From: CAWGXG01 sp963826505
Lineage (GTDB): Bacteria; Chloroflexota; Anaerolineae; Aggregatilineales; Aggregatilineaceae
NCBI GenBank assembly: GCA_963826505.1
Contig: CAWGXG010000007.1
Coordinates: forward strand, 806,001 to 870,000
Direction of reading: 5' to 3'
DNA: 64,000 bases
The first letter of the stretch is position 1. Each line of letters begins with the position of its first letter. Positions 53,703 through 61,675 of this stretch are shown one piece after another. The position numbers and the translations under genes are program-made. The notes beneath the pieces are model-generated. The model was not told the origin of the DNA, did no database searches, and saw only the letters and a list, made by a program, of their open reading frames with translations.

Positions 53703-54341
53703 ATGGCCGTCCGAGAAATCATCACCCCGCAGAATCCCATCCTGCGCAAGAAAGCCCATAAAGTGCGGGATTTCAAAGACCCGGCGTTCCAAACGCTGGT
53801 AGAAGATATGATCGAAACGCTGATGGATGCGCCCGGAGTCGGCTTAGCCGCGCCGCAGATCGCCGTCAGCCAGCGCCTGATCGTGGTGCGTCTGCCGGAC
53901 GACGAGGAAAGCCGCAAAGAATACGGCGATGATGCAGGCGTGTTGTACGTGGTCGCCAATCCGGAGATCGTGCGCTCCTCGCGTGACATGATCGAAGGCA
54001 TCGAGGCGTGTTTGTCAATTCCTGGCTATTACGGCAGCGTGGATCGCTACGCGGCCGTGACCGTGCGTGGCGAAGACCGCAGCGGTAAGGAAATCCGCAT
54101 CAAAGCTCGGGACTGGCTGGCGCGTGTGTTCCAGCACGAGATCGATCACCTGGACGGGGTGCTGTTCATCGACCGCGCGACCGATATCTGGCGGACCAAA
54201 CCGCGCGACGAGGCCGGCGCGGTCCCAGAGCCGGATCCGCTCGAAGGGCTGATCGAGTTTGAGGAGATCGAGGACGAGCCTGGGGACGGCGAGGTCGTCG
54301 AAGATGTCACGGATGTCACGTCAGCAGACAGCGACGCCTAG
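53703..54341 (+). CDS. def: Peptide deformylase
   Basis: 212 aa. The three signature motifs are present: G-V-G-L-A-A-P-Q (about 42-49), E-A-C-L-S-I-P-G (Cys metal ligand) and H-E-I-D-H-L-D-G (two His ligands and catalytic Glu). The second motif has Ala where most enzymes have Gly. It removes formyl from nascent N-terminal Met. A C-terminal acidic extension (about 175-212) of unknown role is added. The gene is followed by a strong terminator. Confidence 0.95.
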   Translation: MAVREIITPQNPILRKKAHKVRDFKDPAFQTLVEDMIETLMDAPGVGLAAPQIAVSQRLIVVRLPDDEESRKEYGDDAGVLYVVANPEIVRSSRDMIEGIEACLSIPGYYGSVDRYAAVTVRGEDRSGKEIRIKARDWLARVFQHEIDHLDGVLFIDRATDIWRTKPRDEAGAVPEPDPLEGLIEFEEIEDEPGDGEVVEDVTDVTSADSDA

Positions 54342-54417
54342 CGGGATCGCGCGGACGCCCATAATTCGCTCATTTGAGCCTGGAGGCTAGCTACCCTCTC
54401 CTGCTCAATCCGTCAAC

Positions 54418-54444
54418 AGAACCCAATGATTAGGGTTCTTTTTT
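54418..54444 (+). terminator. Rho-independent terminator after def
   Basis: AGAACCC (54418-54424), 8-nt loop, GGGTTCT (54433-54439), then six T. Confidence 0.85.
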
Positions 54445-54658
54445 ATTGTTGTTAATACAAACGTAGAATGTCTCTCGTTTCAATTACATATGGCATTTCA
54501 GGCGTTCAAATACGAGGCGTACACTGATAAATAGGGGGCGCAATGGTTTTCCAAACCCGGTTTCTTCGATCGTGTGTATGTTACCTCACAATCAATTTCT
54601 GCTGTGCCCCTGTCTGGGTACAACTCAATCGAAAATAGTTTTCAAGGAGCCCTTAAAT
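54445..54658. other. AT-rich leader of the cytochrome c peroxidase gene
   Basis: 214 nt, clearly more AT-rich than the rest of the window. It should hold the promoter, but I find no hexamer pair I trust. No other gene is seen. Confidence 0.35.
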
Positions 54659-55858
54659 ATGAAGACCAAACATTATGCTATGCTTACAGCATTCCTGGCC
54701 GTCGTGCTGCTGTGCGGCTCACTGGTAGCTGCTCAGGAATCATCCACGCTTACTGCTCAAGAGGCATTGGGCAAAGCGTTGTTTTTTGATGAAAACCTCT
54801 CTCTCAATGCCAATCAATCCTGTGCTGCCTGTCACGGTCCAGAAGTTGGATTCACCGGTCCCACCGAACAAATCAATATCGGGGGTTCAGTTTACGAAGG
54901 ATCTGTAGCGGGGCGATTCGGAAATCGCAAACCTCCTGCTGCCGCCTACGCGGGGCACAGCCCGGTGTTTTTCTGGAATGAAGAAGATGAAGTCTGGATG
55001 GGTGGTATGTTCTGGGACGGACGTGCCACAGGGGAGACGCTCGGCGATCCACTGGCCGAACAGGCGATGGGGCCATTCCTTAATCCTCTGGAAATGGCGC
55101 TGCCCGATGCCGCTGCCCTGTGTCAAAAAACCGCTGCGGCGGAATATGCCGACGCGTTTGTCGCGGTCTGGGGCGAAGGATCGTTGGATTGCGAAAACGA
55201 TGTTGATGGCGTGTACGAACGCGTCGCACGCTCGATTGCGGCCTATGAACGTTCCAGCGAAGTCAATCCTTTCTCGTCCAAATATGATTACTTCCTGGCG
55301 GGTAAGGTCGAATTGAGTGAACAAGAGGCCCTGGGGCTCGCGCTGTTTGAAGATGAGGAAAAAGCTGGTTGCGCGGCATGCCACTCCAGTCAACCAGGAC
55401 CAGATGGTGAGCCGCCGCTGTTCACTGATTTTAGCTACGATAACCTCGGCGTGCCCGCTAACCCCGATCTGCCGTTTTACGATATGACAGATTACAACGC
55501 GCTAGGTAAGGATTGGGTCGATCTTGGCTTGGGCGGTTATCTGCAAGGGGCGGGGTATGATGCCGCTATCTACGAACCTGAAATGGGCAAAGTGAAGGTC
55601 CCGACGTTGCGTAACGTCGATCTACGTCCCACTCCAGATTTCGTAAAAGCTTATGGGCATAACGGCTACTTTAAATCGCTCGAAGATATCGTGCATTTCT
55701 ACAATACGCGCGATATCAGGGACGCTGGTTGGCCACCGCCTGAATACGGTGAAAATGTCAACCACGACGAACTTGGTGACTTGGGACTGACTGAAAACGA
55801 AGAAGCGGCAATTGTTGCCTTTCTCAGGACGCTTTCGGACGGTTACGAACTTCCCTAG
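54659..55858 (+). CDS. Di-haem cytochrome c peroxidase (CcpA/MauG family)
   Basis: 399 aa from ATG 54659 (AAGGAG upstream). A signal peptide (about 1-25) exports it. Two haem-binding C-x-x-C-H motifs occur (C55-A-A-C-H59 and G-C-A-A-C-H near 243). Family marks are G-K-A-L-F-F-D-x-x-L-S at 38-48, F-W-D-G-R-A near 120 and V-P-T-L-R-N-V-D-L near 320. It reduces H2O2 or oxidises a substrate outside the membrane. Codons are more AT-rich than neighbours and terminators bound the gene on both sides, so it may be an acquired single-gene unit. Confidence 0.92.
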   Translation: MKTKHYAMLTAFLAVVLLCGSLVAAQESSTLTAQEALGKALFFDENLSLNANQSCAACHGPEVGFTGPTEQINIGGSVYEGSVAGRFGNRKPPAAAYAGHSPVFFWNEEDEVWMGGMFWDGRATGETLGDPLAEQAMGPFLNPLEMALPDAAALCQKTAAAEYADAFVAVWGEGSLDCENDVDGVYERVARSIAAYERSSEVNPFSSKYDYFLAGKVELSEQEALGLALFEDEEKAGCAACHSSQPGPDGEPPLFTDFSYDNLGVPANPDLPFYDMTDYNALGKDWVDLGLGGYLQGAGYDAAIYEPEMGKVKVPTLRNVDLRPTPDFVKAYGHNGYFKSLEDIVHFYNTRDIRDAGWPPPEYGENVNHDELGDLGLTENEEAAIVAFLRTLSDGYELP

Positions 55859-55881
55859 CCATCACATTTCGACAATCCATC

Positions 55882-55902
55882 GGGGCGTACTCTGTACGCC
55901 CC
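55882..55902. repeat. Perfect 9-bp hairpin
   Basis: GGGGCGTAC, 3-nt loop, GTACGCCCC just after the peroxidase stop. No T-run follows, so it may protect the mRNA end or assist termination. Confidence 0.6.
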
Positions 55903-55911
55903 ATCTGCGTC

Positions 55912-55938
55912 GCGTTCTGATTTTCCAGAACGCTTTTT
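55912..55938 (+). terminator. Rho-independent terminator after the peroxidase gene
   Basis: GCGTTCTG (55912-55919), 6-nt loop, CAGAACGC (55926-55933), then five T. Confidence 0.85.
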
Positions 55939-55959
55939 GCGTGCTTGGCCCCTGGTTAT

Positions 55960-55988
55960 TTGCCGCTAGAACAAAAGTTCGATATACT
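55960..55988 (+). promoter_or_regulatory. Promoter of the radical SAM gene with embedded LexA-type box
   Basis: TTGCCG (55960-55965) and TATACT (55983-55988) are 17 nt apart, with the start predicted about 36 nt before ATG 56031. The palindrome GAAC-AAAA-GTTC (55969-55980) fills the spacer, the classic position for LexA repression. The promoter is well supported; the repressor identity is inferred. Confidence 0.6.
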
Positions 55989-56030
55989 ATGCATATCTGG
56001 TGATGGCTTAGCCGAAAGGCTGCGTTCCCT

Positions 56031-57176
56031 ATGGACGGCCACGATCTGCTTACAACGTTGCAGGGCGTCACCCAGTTTGAATCGGTGGGCGATTCTCCCC
56101 AGCGCGAGCGGCCCACGCGCGCCCAGAAAAACAGCGACTACCTCAAAGACTGTATTTCGCACGTCACCGCCGGGAATCGCAAGATGCCCGTGCTCAAATC
56201 GATGGTGACGACGGCGTGCGAGCGCGACTGTTTTTACTGCCCGTTCCGTGCGGGCCGCTCGTCAATGCGCCGCGTGAAGATCACGCCGGATGACATGGCG
56301 CGCGGCTTCATGGACCTCTACCGGGGCGGAGCCGTCGAGGGGCTGTTTCTCTCGTCCGGCGTGATCAACGGCGGAGTCACCAGCCAGGACCCGATCCTCG
56401 ATGTGGGCGCGATCCTGCGCGAAAAATACAAATTCCAGGGCTTCATCCATCTCAAGATCATGCCGGGCGCGGAGCGCGATCAGGTGCAGCGCGCCATGAC
56501 GCTGGCCAACCGGGTCTCGATCAACCTGGAAGCGCCGAATGCGAACCGTCTGGAACGCATCGCGCCGGGGAAGCTGTTCAGCGACGAGCTGCTGACGCGC
56601 TTGAGTTGGATTGAGGAGTTGCGCCAGTCATCTGAGGGACGGCTGCGCGCCAGCAGCACGACGGAGTTCGTCGTCGGCCCGGCGGGCGAGTCGGATGTTG
56701 AACTGTTGAGCGCGACCGAATACCTGCACGCGCAGCTCAAGCTGGCGCGCGTCTATTTTTCCGCGTTCCATCCGGTGACCGAAACGCCGTTGGATAATGT
56801 CGCGCCCACCACGGAAGCCCGGCGCATCCGGCTTTACCAGGCCAGTTTCCTGCTGCGCGATTACGGGTTTACAGTGGAGGATTTGCCGTTCGCGGGCGAA
56901 GGGAATCTGCCGCTGAGCGTCGATCCTAAGCGGGCATGGGCGGAAGAACATCTGGCACAGGCGCCGATCGAACTCAACACCGCGCCGCGCCGCGATCTGC
57001 TGCGCGTGCCGGGGATCGGGATGCTGGGCGCGGCACGTATCCTCACCGCGCGGCAGCAAAACACGCTGCGCACTCTCGCCGATCTGCGCGCGGCGGGCGT
57101 CGCGAACGTGGATCGGGTGGCGCAATTCGTGCTGCTCGATGGACAGCGCCCCTTGGAACAGCCGCGTCTGTTTTAA
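56031..57176 (+). CDS. Putative DNA modification/repair radical SAM protein
   Basis: 381 aa. The cluster-binding motif is C63-x3-C67-x2-C70 (T-A-C-E-R-D-C-F-Y-C-P-F-R). The segments G-L-F-L-S-S-G-V, I-N-L-E-A-P-N and F-S-A-F-H-P-V match the family known as putative DNA modification/repair radical SAM protein. The C-terminus (about 320-360) is a helix-hairpin-helix (L-R-V-P-G-I-G-M-L-G-A) that binds DNA. The family often pairs with a uracil-DNA-glycosylase-like partner, which is absent here. The chemistry is not established. The LexA-type box in its promoter fits a damage-induced role. Confidence 0.85.
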   Translation: MDGHDLLTTLQGVTQFESVGDSPQRERPTRAQKNSDYLKDCISHVTAGNRKMPVLKSMVTTACERDCFYCPFRAGRSSMRRVKITPDDMARGFMDLYRGGAVEGLFLSSGVINGGVTSQDPILDVGAILREKYKFQGFIHLKIMPGAERDQVQRAMTLANRVSINLEAPNANRLERIAPGKLFSDELLTRLSWIEELRQSSEGRLRASSTTEFVVGPAGESDVELLSATEYLHAQLKLARVYFSAFHPVTETPLDNVAPTTEARRIRLYQASFLLRDYGFTVEDLPFAGEGNLPLSVDPKRAWAEEHLAQAPIELNTAPRRDLLRVPGIGMLGAARILTARQQNTLRTLADLRAAGVANVDRVAQFVLLDGQRPLEQPRLF

Positions 57177-57212
57177 GCTCAACAGGAAGTATCAACAGAG
57201 TCTTCAATAGAA

Positions 57213-57246
57213 TACCCCGCCCTCCGTTGTGCGGAGGCGCGGGGTA
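57213..57246. terminator. Hairpin between convergent genes
   Basis: TACCCCGC-CCTCCG pairs with GCGGAGG-CGCGGGGTA (57213-57246), a long GC-rich stem that can end both the radical SAM gene and the opposite hypothetical gene. The T-run is poor. Confidence 0.55.
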
Positions 57247-57252
57247 CGAGGA

Positions 57253-57651
57253 TTAATTCGTCGCTTTGGCGCGTTCTGGTCCGCTTGAGGAGAGCTTGCG
57301 GATCAGGCGGGTGATGATGTTCAGCTTGGCAAGCCGGGAGGTTTCGGCGGGCGGGACAACCGGGGCTGGTTTGGGCTGTGGCACTTCCCATTCTTTTTCT
57401 ACAACGCGTTGTGGTTCTTCAACGCGGACGAGTTTCAGCGGGCCGAAATTGACCCATTCGGGAAGCTCGCCTTCGATCTGCATCACGCCTTTTTCCATCA
57501 GACGCAGCACGGCGCCGCGCGGCATGTGGATCGCGGTTTCGTGCGGATCGCCCCAGCTAAAGACGAGGGCGCGTTCGGTCCATCGCACGAACTCGACTTC
57601 GTTGCCATCCCACCAGATGCGTGTCTGGGGTTTTTGACGTTCGTAGTTCAT
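57253..57651 (-). CDS. Hypothetical protein with beta-rich N-terminus
   Basis: 132 aa. Residues about 1-75 look like a small beta barrel (I-W-W-D-G-N-E-V-E-F-V-R-W, L-V-F-S-W-G-D-P, A-V-L-R-L-M-E). A Pro-rich linker (about 85-105) and a basic helix (about 108-125) follow. I do not recognise a family. It is monocistronic and convergent with the radical SAM gene. Confidence 0.6.
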   Translation of the reverse strand: MNYERQKPQTRIWWDGNEVEFVRWTERALVFSWGDPHETAIHMPRGAVLRLMEKGVMQIEGELPEWVNFGPLKLVRVEEPQRVVEKEWEVPQPKPAPVVPPAETSRLAKLNIITRLIRKLSSSGPERAKATN

Positions 57652-57819
57652 CGCACTTTCCCGCCGTTGTGTGATATTTCTCTAAGCCTAATCCTACAAC
57701 AGTATAGAGTTTACAAATCAAAAGAAGTTATGAATTTTGTTATGGGTTTGTCATAGCAAAAGGTGGACCAGAGCGCGTTAATTTTGATCGCCCCTGACAT
57801 TCTTGACTACCGCGCCGCG

Positions 57820-57848
57820 TTGGCGGTCGCGCCTCCGCACGGTACAAT
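57820..57848 (+). promoter_or_regulatory. Promoter of the GT39-like gene
   Basis: TTGGCG (57820-57825) and TACAAT (57843-57848) with 17 nt between them; the start near 57855 favours ATG 57886 over the in-frame ATG at 57763. Confidence 0.5.
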
Positions 57849-57885
57849 CCATCGCGTCAACCACTACGGAGCACCCTGCCAACTC

Positions 57886-59769
57886 ATGCCGCTCATGTTC
57901 GCCGTGTCGCGCCGTGCTGCGCCGCGCCTTAACCGCATTCGTTTTGTCGTCCTACTGCTGATTCTCCTGCTGGCGTGGGGCTTGCGCACGCACGATCTTG
58001 CGGTGCGCAGCCTGTGGGCGGATGAGGGGTGGACGATGCTGCTGAGCGCTGGGCCGCGCCTGGATACCATCGCTCGCACGCTGGCCGCCGACCAACACCC
58101 GCCGCTGTTTTTCATCCTGTTCCGGCTGTGGCGCAATGTCGCGGGCGACACGGAATTTGCCGTGCGCTACTTTGGCGTGCTGGCGGGGGTGCTGACTGTG
58201 GCGGGCGGTTACCGGCTGGGACGCGCCCTCTTCACGCCTGAAGCAGGCGTGCTGACTGCGCTAATCCTGGCGTTGGCCGATCTCCCTATCGATCTCGCGC
58301 AAGAGGCGCGGCATTACGGCTTGCTGGCGCTGTGGGTGGTGTTCTGCGCCTATTTCTACGTGCGCTGGTGGCGGCGGCCCACGTTCGCCAGCCGACTTGG
58401 CTTTGTTCTGACGGCGATCGCGCTGATCTACACGCACTATCTCGGCGCGATCCTGTTGGTGGCGGAATTCGCGCACCTGCTGATCGCGGTAAGGCCCTGG
58501 CGGCGTGTGCGCGACGGTATATTTCTGTTTGGCGCGGTGGGTATGGCCTTTTTGCCCTGGCTGCCGGTGATGATCGATCAGAACCGCGTGCGCTGGACGA
58601 ACCCGCTCTATTATCAAAATTCTCTGCCGAACAACCTCGATACCTACCGCGCCGTGCGTACGGCGCTGTTGGGCCACTATTACGCGATCTTCGGCGTGTT
58701 GATGGTGTTGGGACTGCTGTGGGTGACGTATCGCTACACGGATCAGGAATGGCGCGCGCAGGTCCATCTGCGTCCGACCGGTCCGGCGTTGTTCCTGCTG
58801 TTGTGGGCCGGGCTGATGATCGGCCCGACAGTGACCGTCAACCAGCAGCGGCAGTTTCTCACCGTGCGCAATTTCATCCTGATCACGCCGGTGATCGCCG
58901 TGTTGGTCGGGCATGGGCTGGCGAATTTACAGAGGGCCGCGCGCTGGTTCATGGTGGCGCTCGTGCTGATCGTGGGGCTGACGACCGTCGATGCGCGGCG
59001 CAATTACCCCAACTGGCGCGCCGTGACCCGCAACGTGACGGACAACCATCTGCCCGGCGAGCCGGTGTTGATGGATATCTGGGTTGGCGACTTCCCCGTG
59101 CGTTATTACATCGATCACCAGATGGGCACGGATACGCCGCGCGTGTCATTGCGCGAGTGGCGCGACCAGTACAAAGCCCAGTTTCTGCCCACGCTGCTGG
59201 CCTATCTGAACAACGTCGATGCGTTCTGGCTGATCTACTGGGGGGACGCGCCCATGGACGAATATGGCGGCCTGATCGCGGAGGCCGGATTCCAGCGCAC
59301 GGCGGCGCTGGTAGTCGAACACATGGGCACGCCGCTTTACAGTTACCGCTATGACCGGCTGTCCGAGTCGGTGATCGGGACGTTTGGGGATGTGTTCGCG
59401 CTGCGCAAATTCTTCGCGCCTGCCTCTGCCGCGCCCGGTGAGCGTGTGCGCGTGGCGCTGTGGTGGACAGCGGAGCAAAGTCCGGCGCTGGATTACAGTG
59501 TGTCGGTGTTCGTGCTGGCTGCTGACGGCGCGCTGGTCGCACAGCACGACGGTCCGCCCCAGGATGGTGCCGCGCCTACGACCACATGGCAGCCCGGCGA
59601 GCTGAAATATGACGAGCACCAACTCACGCTGCCGGACACTCTGCCGCCGGGCCAGTATCAGCTTGGGGTGAAGGTGTATTGGTACGGCGATCAGGTGCCA
59701 CTGCCGGCCGCCAGCGCCGCGTCGGCGGGAGACGATTACCTGGTGTTGGGCACGCTGGACGTGCAGTAG
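57886..59769 (+). CDS. GT39/ArnT-like membrane glycosyltransferase
   Basis: 627 aa from ATG 57886. About 11 membrane helices follow a basic start. The first outer loop has S-L-W-A-D-E-G-W-T (about 46-54) with the acidic catalytic residues of GT-C enzymes, followed by D-Q-H-P-P-L-F-F. The later Q-E-A-R-H-Y-G-L segment is also typical. The C-terminal 200 residues form an exterior beta-rich domain. It probably moves a sugar from a polyprenyl-phosphate donor onto a lipid or protein outside the membrane. It stands apart from the main glycan locus. Confidence 0.8.
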   Translation: MPLMFAVSRRAAPRLNRIRFVVLLLILLLAWGLRTHDLAVRSLWADEGWTMLLSAGPRLDTIARTLAADQHPPLFFILFRLWRNVAGDTEFAVRYFGVLAGVLTVAGGYRLGRALFTPEAGVLTALILALADLPIDLAQEARHYGLLALWVVFCAYFYVRWWRRPTFASRLGFVLTAIALIYTHYLGAILLVAEFAHLLIAVRPWRRVRDGIFLFGAVGMAFLPWLPVMIDQNRVRWTNPLYYQNSLPNNLDTYRAVRTALLGHYYAIFGVLMVLGLLWVTYRYTDQEWRAQVHLRPTGPALFLLLWAGLMIGPTVTVNQQRQFLTVRNFILITPVIAVLVGHGLANLQRAARWFMVALVLIVGLTTVDARRNYPNWRAVTRNVTDNHLPGEPVLMDIWVGDFPVRYYIDHQMGTDTPRVSLREWRDQYKAQFLPTLLAYLNNVDAFWLIYWGDAPMDEYGGLIAEAGFQRTAALVVEHMGTPLYSYRYDRLSESVIGTFGDVFALRKFFAPASAAPGERVRVALWWTAEQSPALDYSVSVFVLAADGALVAQHDGPPQDGAAPTTTWQPGELKYDEHQLTLPDTLPPGQYQLGVKVYWYGDQVPLPAASAASAGDDYLVLGTLDVQ

Positions 59770-59804
59770 AACGCAATGCCGCATGCAACATTACGGGAAA
59801 ACAA

Positions 59805-59825
59805 AAGGACCGCCAGGCGGTCCTT
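59805..59825 (+). terminator. Terminator-like hairpin after the GT39-like gene
   Basis: AAGGACCG (59805-59812) pairs with CGGTCCTT (59818-59825); flanking A and T residues are few, so it is only moderately strong. Confidence 0.6.
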
Positions 59826-59943
59826 ACATTTGAGTTAGACGGGGTGGGGAAGAGATGCTCTAGGGTAAGCGGGATTTGGGCCGGGAGCATTTCCAACTCA
59901 AATGTACCCTTATTGTACGCGGCGTATGTTACAACTCAAATTA
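59825..59943. repeat. Inverted and direct copies of AACTCAAATGTA
   Basis: TACATTTGAGTT (59825-59836) is the exact reverse complement of AACTCAAATGTA (59895-59906). A third, partial direct copy AACTCAAAT begins at 59933. They lie in the convergent gap 59770-60038, which holds no gene. Function unknown. Confidence 0.6.
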
Positions 59944-60038
59944 CTAACCAAGCTTTTGTCTCAGCCTTTGCCATGTTTTGGTAATATCTTATTTTGATAT
60001 GTTAACAGTGTTATATCTCAAAATTATTAGTTATTACA

Positions 60039-60404
60039 TTACATCCCCAGCACCTCTTCTACACGTTCCAACAACAGGCGTGGAGAAAACGGCTTGATGA
60101 TGTAATCGTCAGCCCCCGCGTCCAACCCGGCCTCGACGTCAACCTGCTGTCCACGCGCCGAGATCAAGATCACGGGCGGGGCTTCTTGGCCGTAGGCGCT
60201 TTTGACATCGCGACAAATATCCAGTCCCTCACGCCCGGGCAGCATAATGTCCAGCAAGAGCAAGTCGGGTCGATCGTTGAGCGCCATGCGCAGCGCGTCG
60301 CTGCCGTTTTCTGTGGTGATGACGGTATAACCCGCCGACTCAAGTTTGCGCTGGATCAACAACAGGATATGAACCTCGTCTTCAGCGACCAAAATTCGTT
60401 TCAT
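60039..60404 (-). CDS. Single-domain response regulator
   Basis: 121 aa receiver only: acidic pair E8-D9, phosphoacceptor Asp52 (L-L-L-L-D-I-M-L-P-G), Ser in L-I-S-A-R and Lys in I-I-K-P-F. With no output domain it must act by protein contact or as a phosphorelay intermediate. It has its own promoter just upstream and lies 178 nt from an OmpR-type regulator on the same strand. No kinase is nearby. Confidence 0.9.
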   Translation of the reverse strand: MKRILVAEDEVHILLLIQRKLESAGYTVITTENGSDALRMALNDRPDLLLLDIMLPGREGLDICRDVKSAYGQEAPPVILISARGQQVDVEAGLDAGADDYIIKPFSPRLLLERVEEVLGM

Positions 60405-60459
60405 TTTTTCGTCTACCCAATCGCTGCCTATCGCCCAAAAACGTCACAACGTATACTAT

Positions 60460-60488
60460 ACTATAACTTCATCTCTGTCACTTGTTAA
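60460..60488 (-). promoter_or_regulatory. Promoter of the single-domain response regulator
   Basis: On the minus strand TTAACA (60483-60488) and TATAGT (60460-60465), spacer 17 nt. The -10 region contains three overlapping TATA-like hexamers. Confidence 0.6.
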
Positions 60489-60582
60489 GAGCTTTTTACA
60501 GAAATTGGTTGATTTCTGGGCATGTTGAGCAACTATGATCGGCGGAGTCCGGCGTGGCGGGGATAGATGGGGTTGGACCTGC

Positions 60583-61332
60583 TTAAAAATCGAGATGCGG
60601 AGTCCCGCTGAACAGGGGGTGAGGGACGAGGTTGTCCGCGATAAAGCGGTACCCGGTGCCGCGTGCCGTCTGGATGTAGTGTGGTCGGTTGGGTTCTGGC
60701 TCCAGCTTGCGCCGCAGGCGGTAAATGTGCACGCGCAGCGCGTCTTCGTAGACTTCGTCGTTCGGCCATACCCGGTTGATCAGCGTTTCAGGTGAGATCG
60801 CCTGCCCCGAATTGCTGACCAGGATGTAGAGTAAGGCCGATTCGATGGGCGTCAAGCCGACGGTGCGCCCGCCGACAAACACGCGGCTCGTGCCAAAATC
60901 GACTGAAAGCCAGTCGTCGATCGTGATGATATGCGACTCGGCATAGCCGAACCCCGGAAAGCGCGTCAAAACGCGCTGGACGCGCGCGCTGAGTTCGCGC
61001 AGATCGAAGGGCTTGCGCAGATAGTCGTCGGCATACTGCGTCAGGCCGCGCACGATGGTATCCACGCCGTGCTGGGTGGAGATGAACACAATCGGCACAT
61101 CGCCCAGCGTCTTGAGTTGTTTGCTGATCTCGAACCCATCGGATGACGGCAGGGTAATATCAATAAGTGCGAGATGCGGCAGTCCCTGCTCGTGTACGTG
61201 GCGTAAAAACGGGAGTCCATCAAAAAACACGTCTACCGCGTACCCGTTAGCGACGAGCTCGTCCTTGATCAACAGGGCGAGATCGGAGTCATCTTCTACA
61301 ACGGCGATCCGCTTTTTGCCAATGATAGACAT
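60583..61332 (-). CDS. OmpR/PhoB-family response regulator
   Basis: 249 aa. The receiver has acidic pair E13-D14, phosphoacceptor Asp58 (L-A-L-I-D-I-T) and Lys in L-R-K-P-F. A winged helix spans about 140-235 with V-H-I-Y-R-L-R-R-K-L and G-T-G-Y-R-F. A TATACT stands only a few bases before the ATG, which could mean a leaderless transcript. It is divergent from the class A PBP gene, so peptidoglycan synthesis could be among its targets; this is inference from position. Confidence 0.9.
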   Translation of the reverse strand: MSIIGKKRIAVVEDDSDLALLIKDELVANGYAVDVFFDGLPFLRHVHEQGLPHLALIDITLPSSDGFEISKQLKTLGDVPIVFISTQHGVDTIVRGLTQYADDYLRKPFDLRELSARVQRVLTRFPGFGYAESHIITIDDWLSVDFGTSRVFVGGRTVGLTPIESALLYILVSNSGQAISPETLINRVWPNDEVYEDALRVHIYRLRRKLEPEPNRPHYIQTARGTGYRFIADNLVPHPLFSGTPHLDF

Positions 61333-61675
61333 GATAGTATAGCCTTTAGAATAAGTAATGACTTTGGATCACTCTAGCGAATAACCGTGATCGTCCATCA
61401 GGGGAAGAGCAAGGCGAGTGCATGCGATCTGATATCGACCGGCCAAAAGCAGCAGGTGCATGGCGATTTGATGCGCCACGCCGTCTTGGCTGCACAGTTC
61501 GCGAGCGCGTCTATGCAGGGTCCAGCCGGGGATATTCAGAACTGGCGAGCCTGCCCTCTTCCCCAGGATTGCCCAAACTTGCCAGGCTCGTTTTGACCGT
61601 GCTATGATTCCGCTCGGTGTCAAACAAGTTGTTTGAGCACCAGTGTAGCACAATTGAGGCAGAATTAACACCGAT
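61333..61675. other. 343-nt divergent regulatory interval
   Basis: Between the response regulator and the class A PBP. I see no convincing gene; the small plus-strand frame at 61387-61596 lacks a Shine-Dalgarno and coding character. It contains a perfect 17-nt palindrome at 61620-61636. Confidence 0.45.
61620..61636. promoter_or_regulatory. Perfect palindrome TCAAACAAGTTGTTTGA before the class A PBP
   Basis: Two 8-nt arms around one central base, 40 nt before ATG 61676. It resembles a dimeric repressor or activator site; the regulator is unknown. Confidence 0.5.

Noticed and set aside
61387..61596. 69-codon plus-strand frame before the class A PBP
   Set aside because: No Shine-Dalgarno, no hydrophobic or domain pattern, and atypical codon use.
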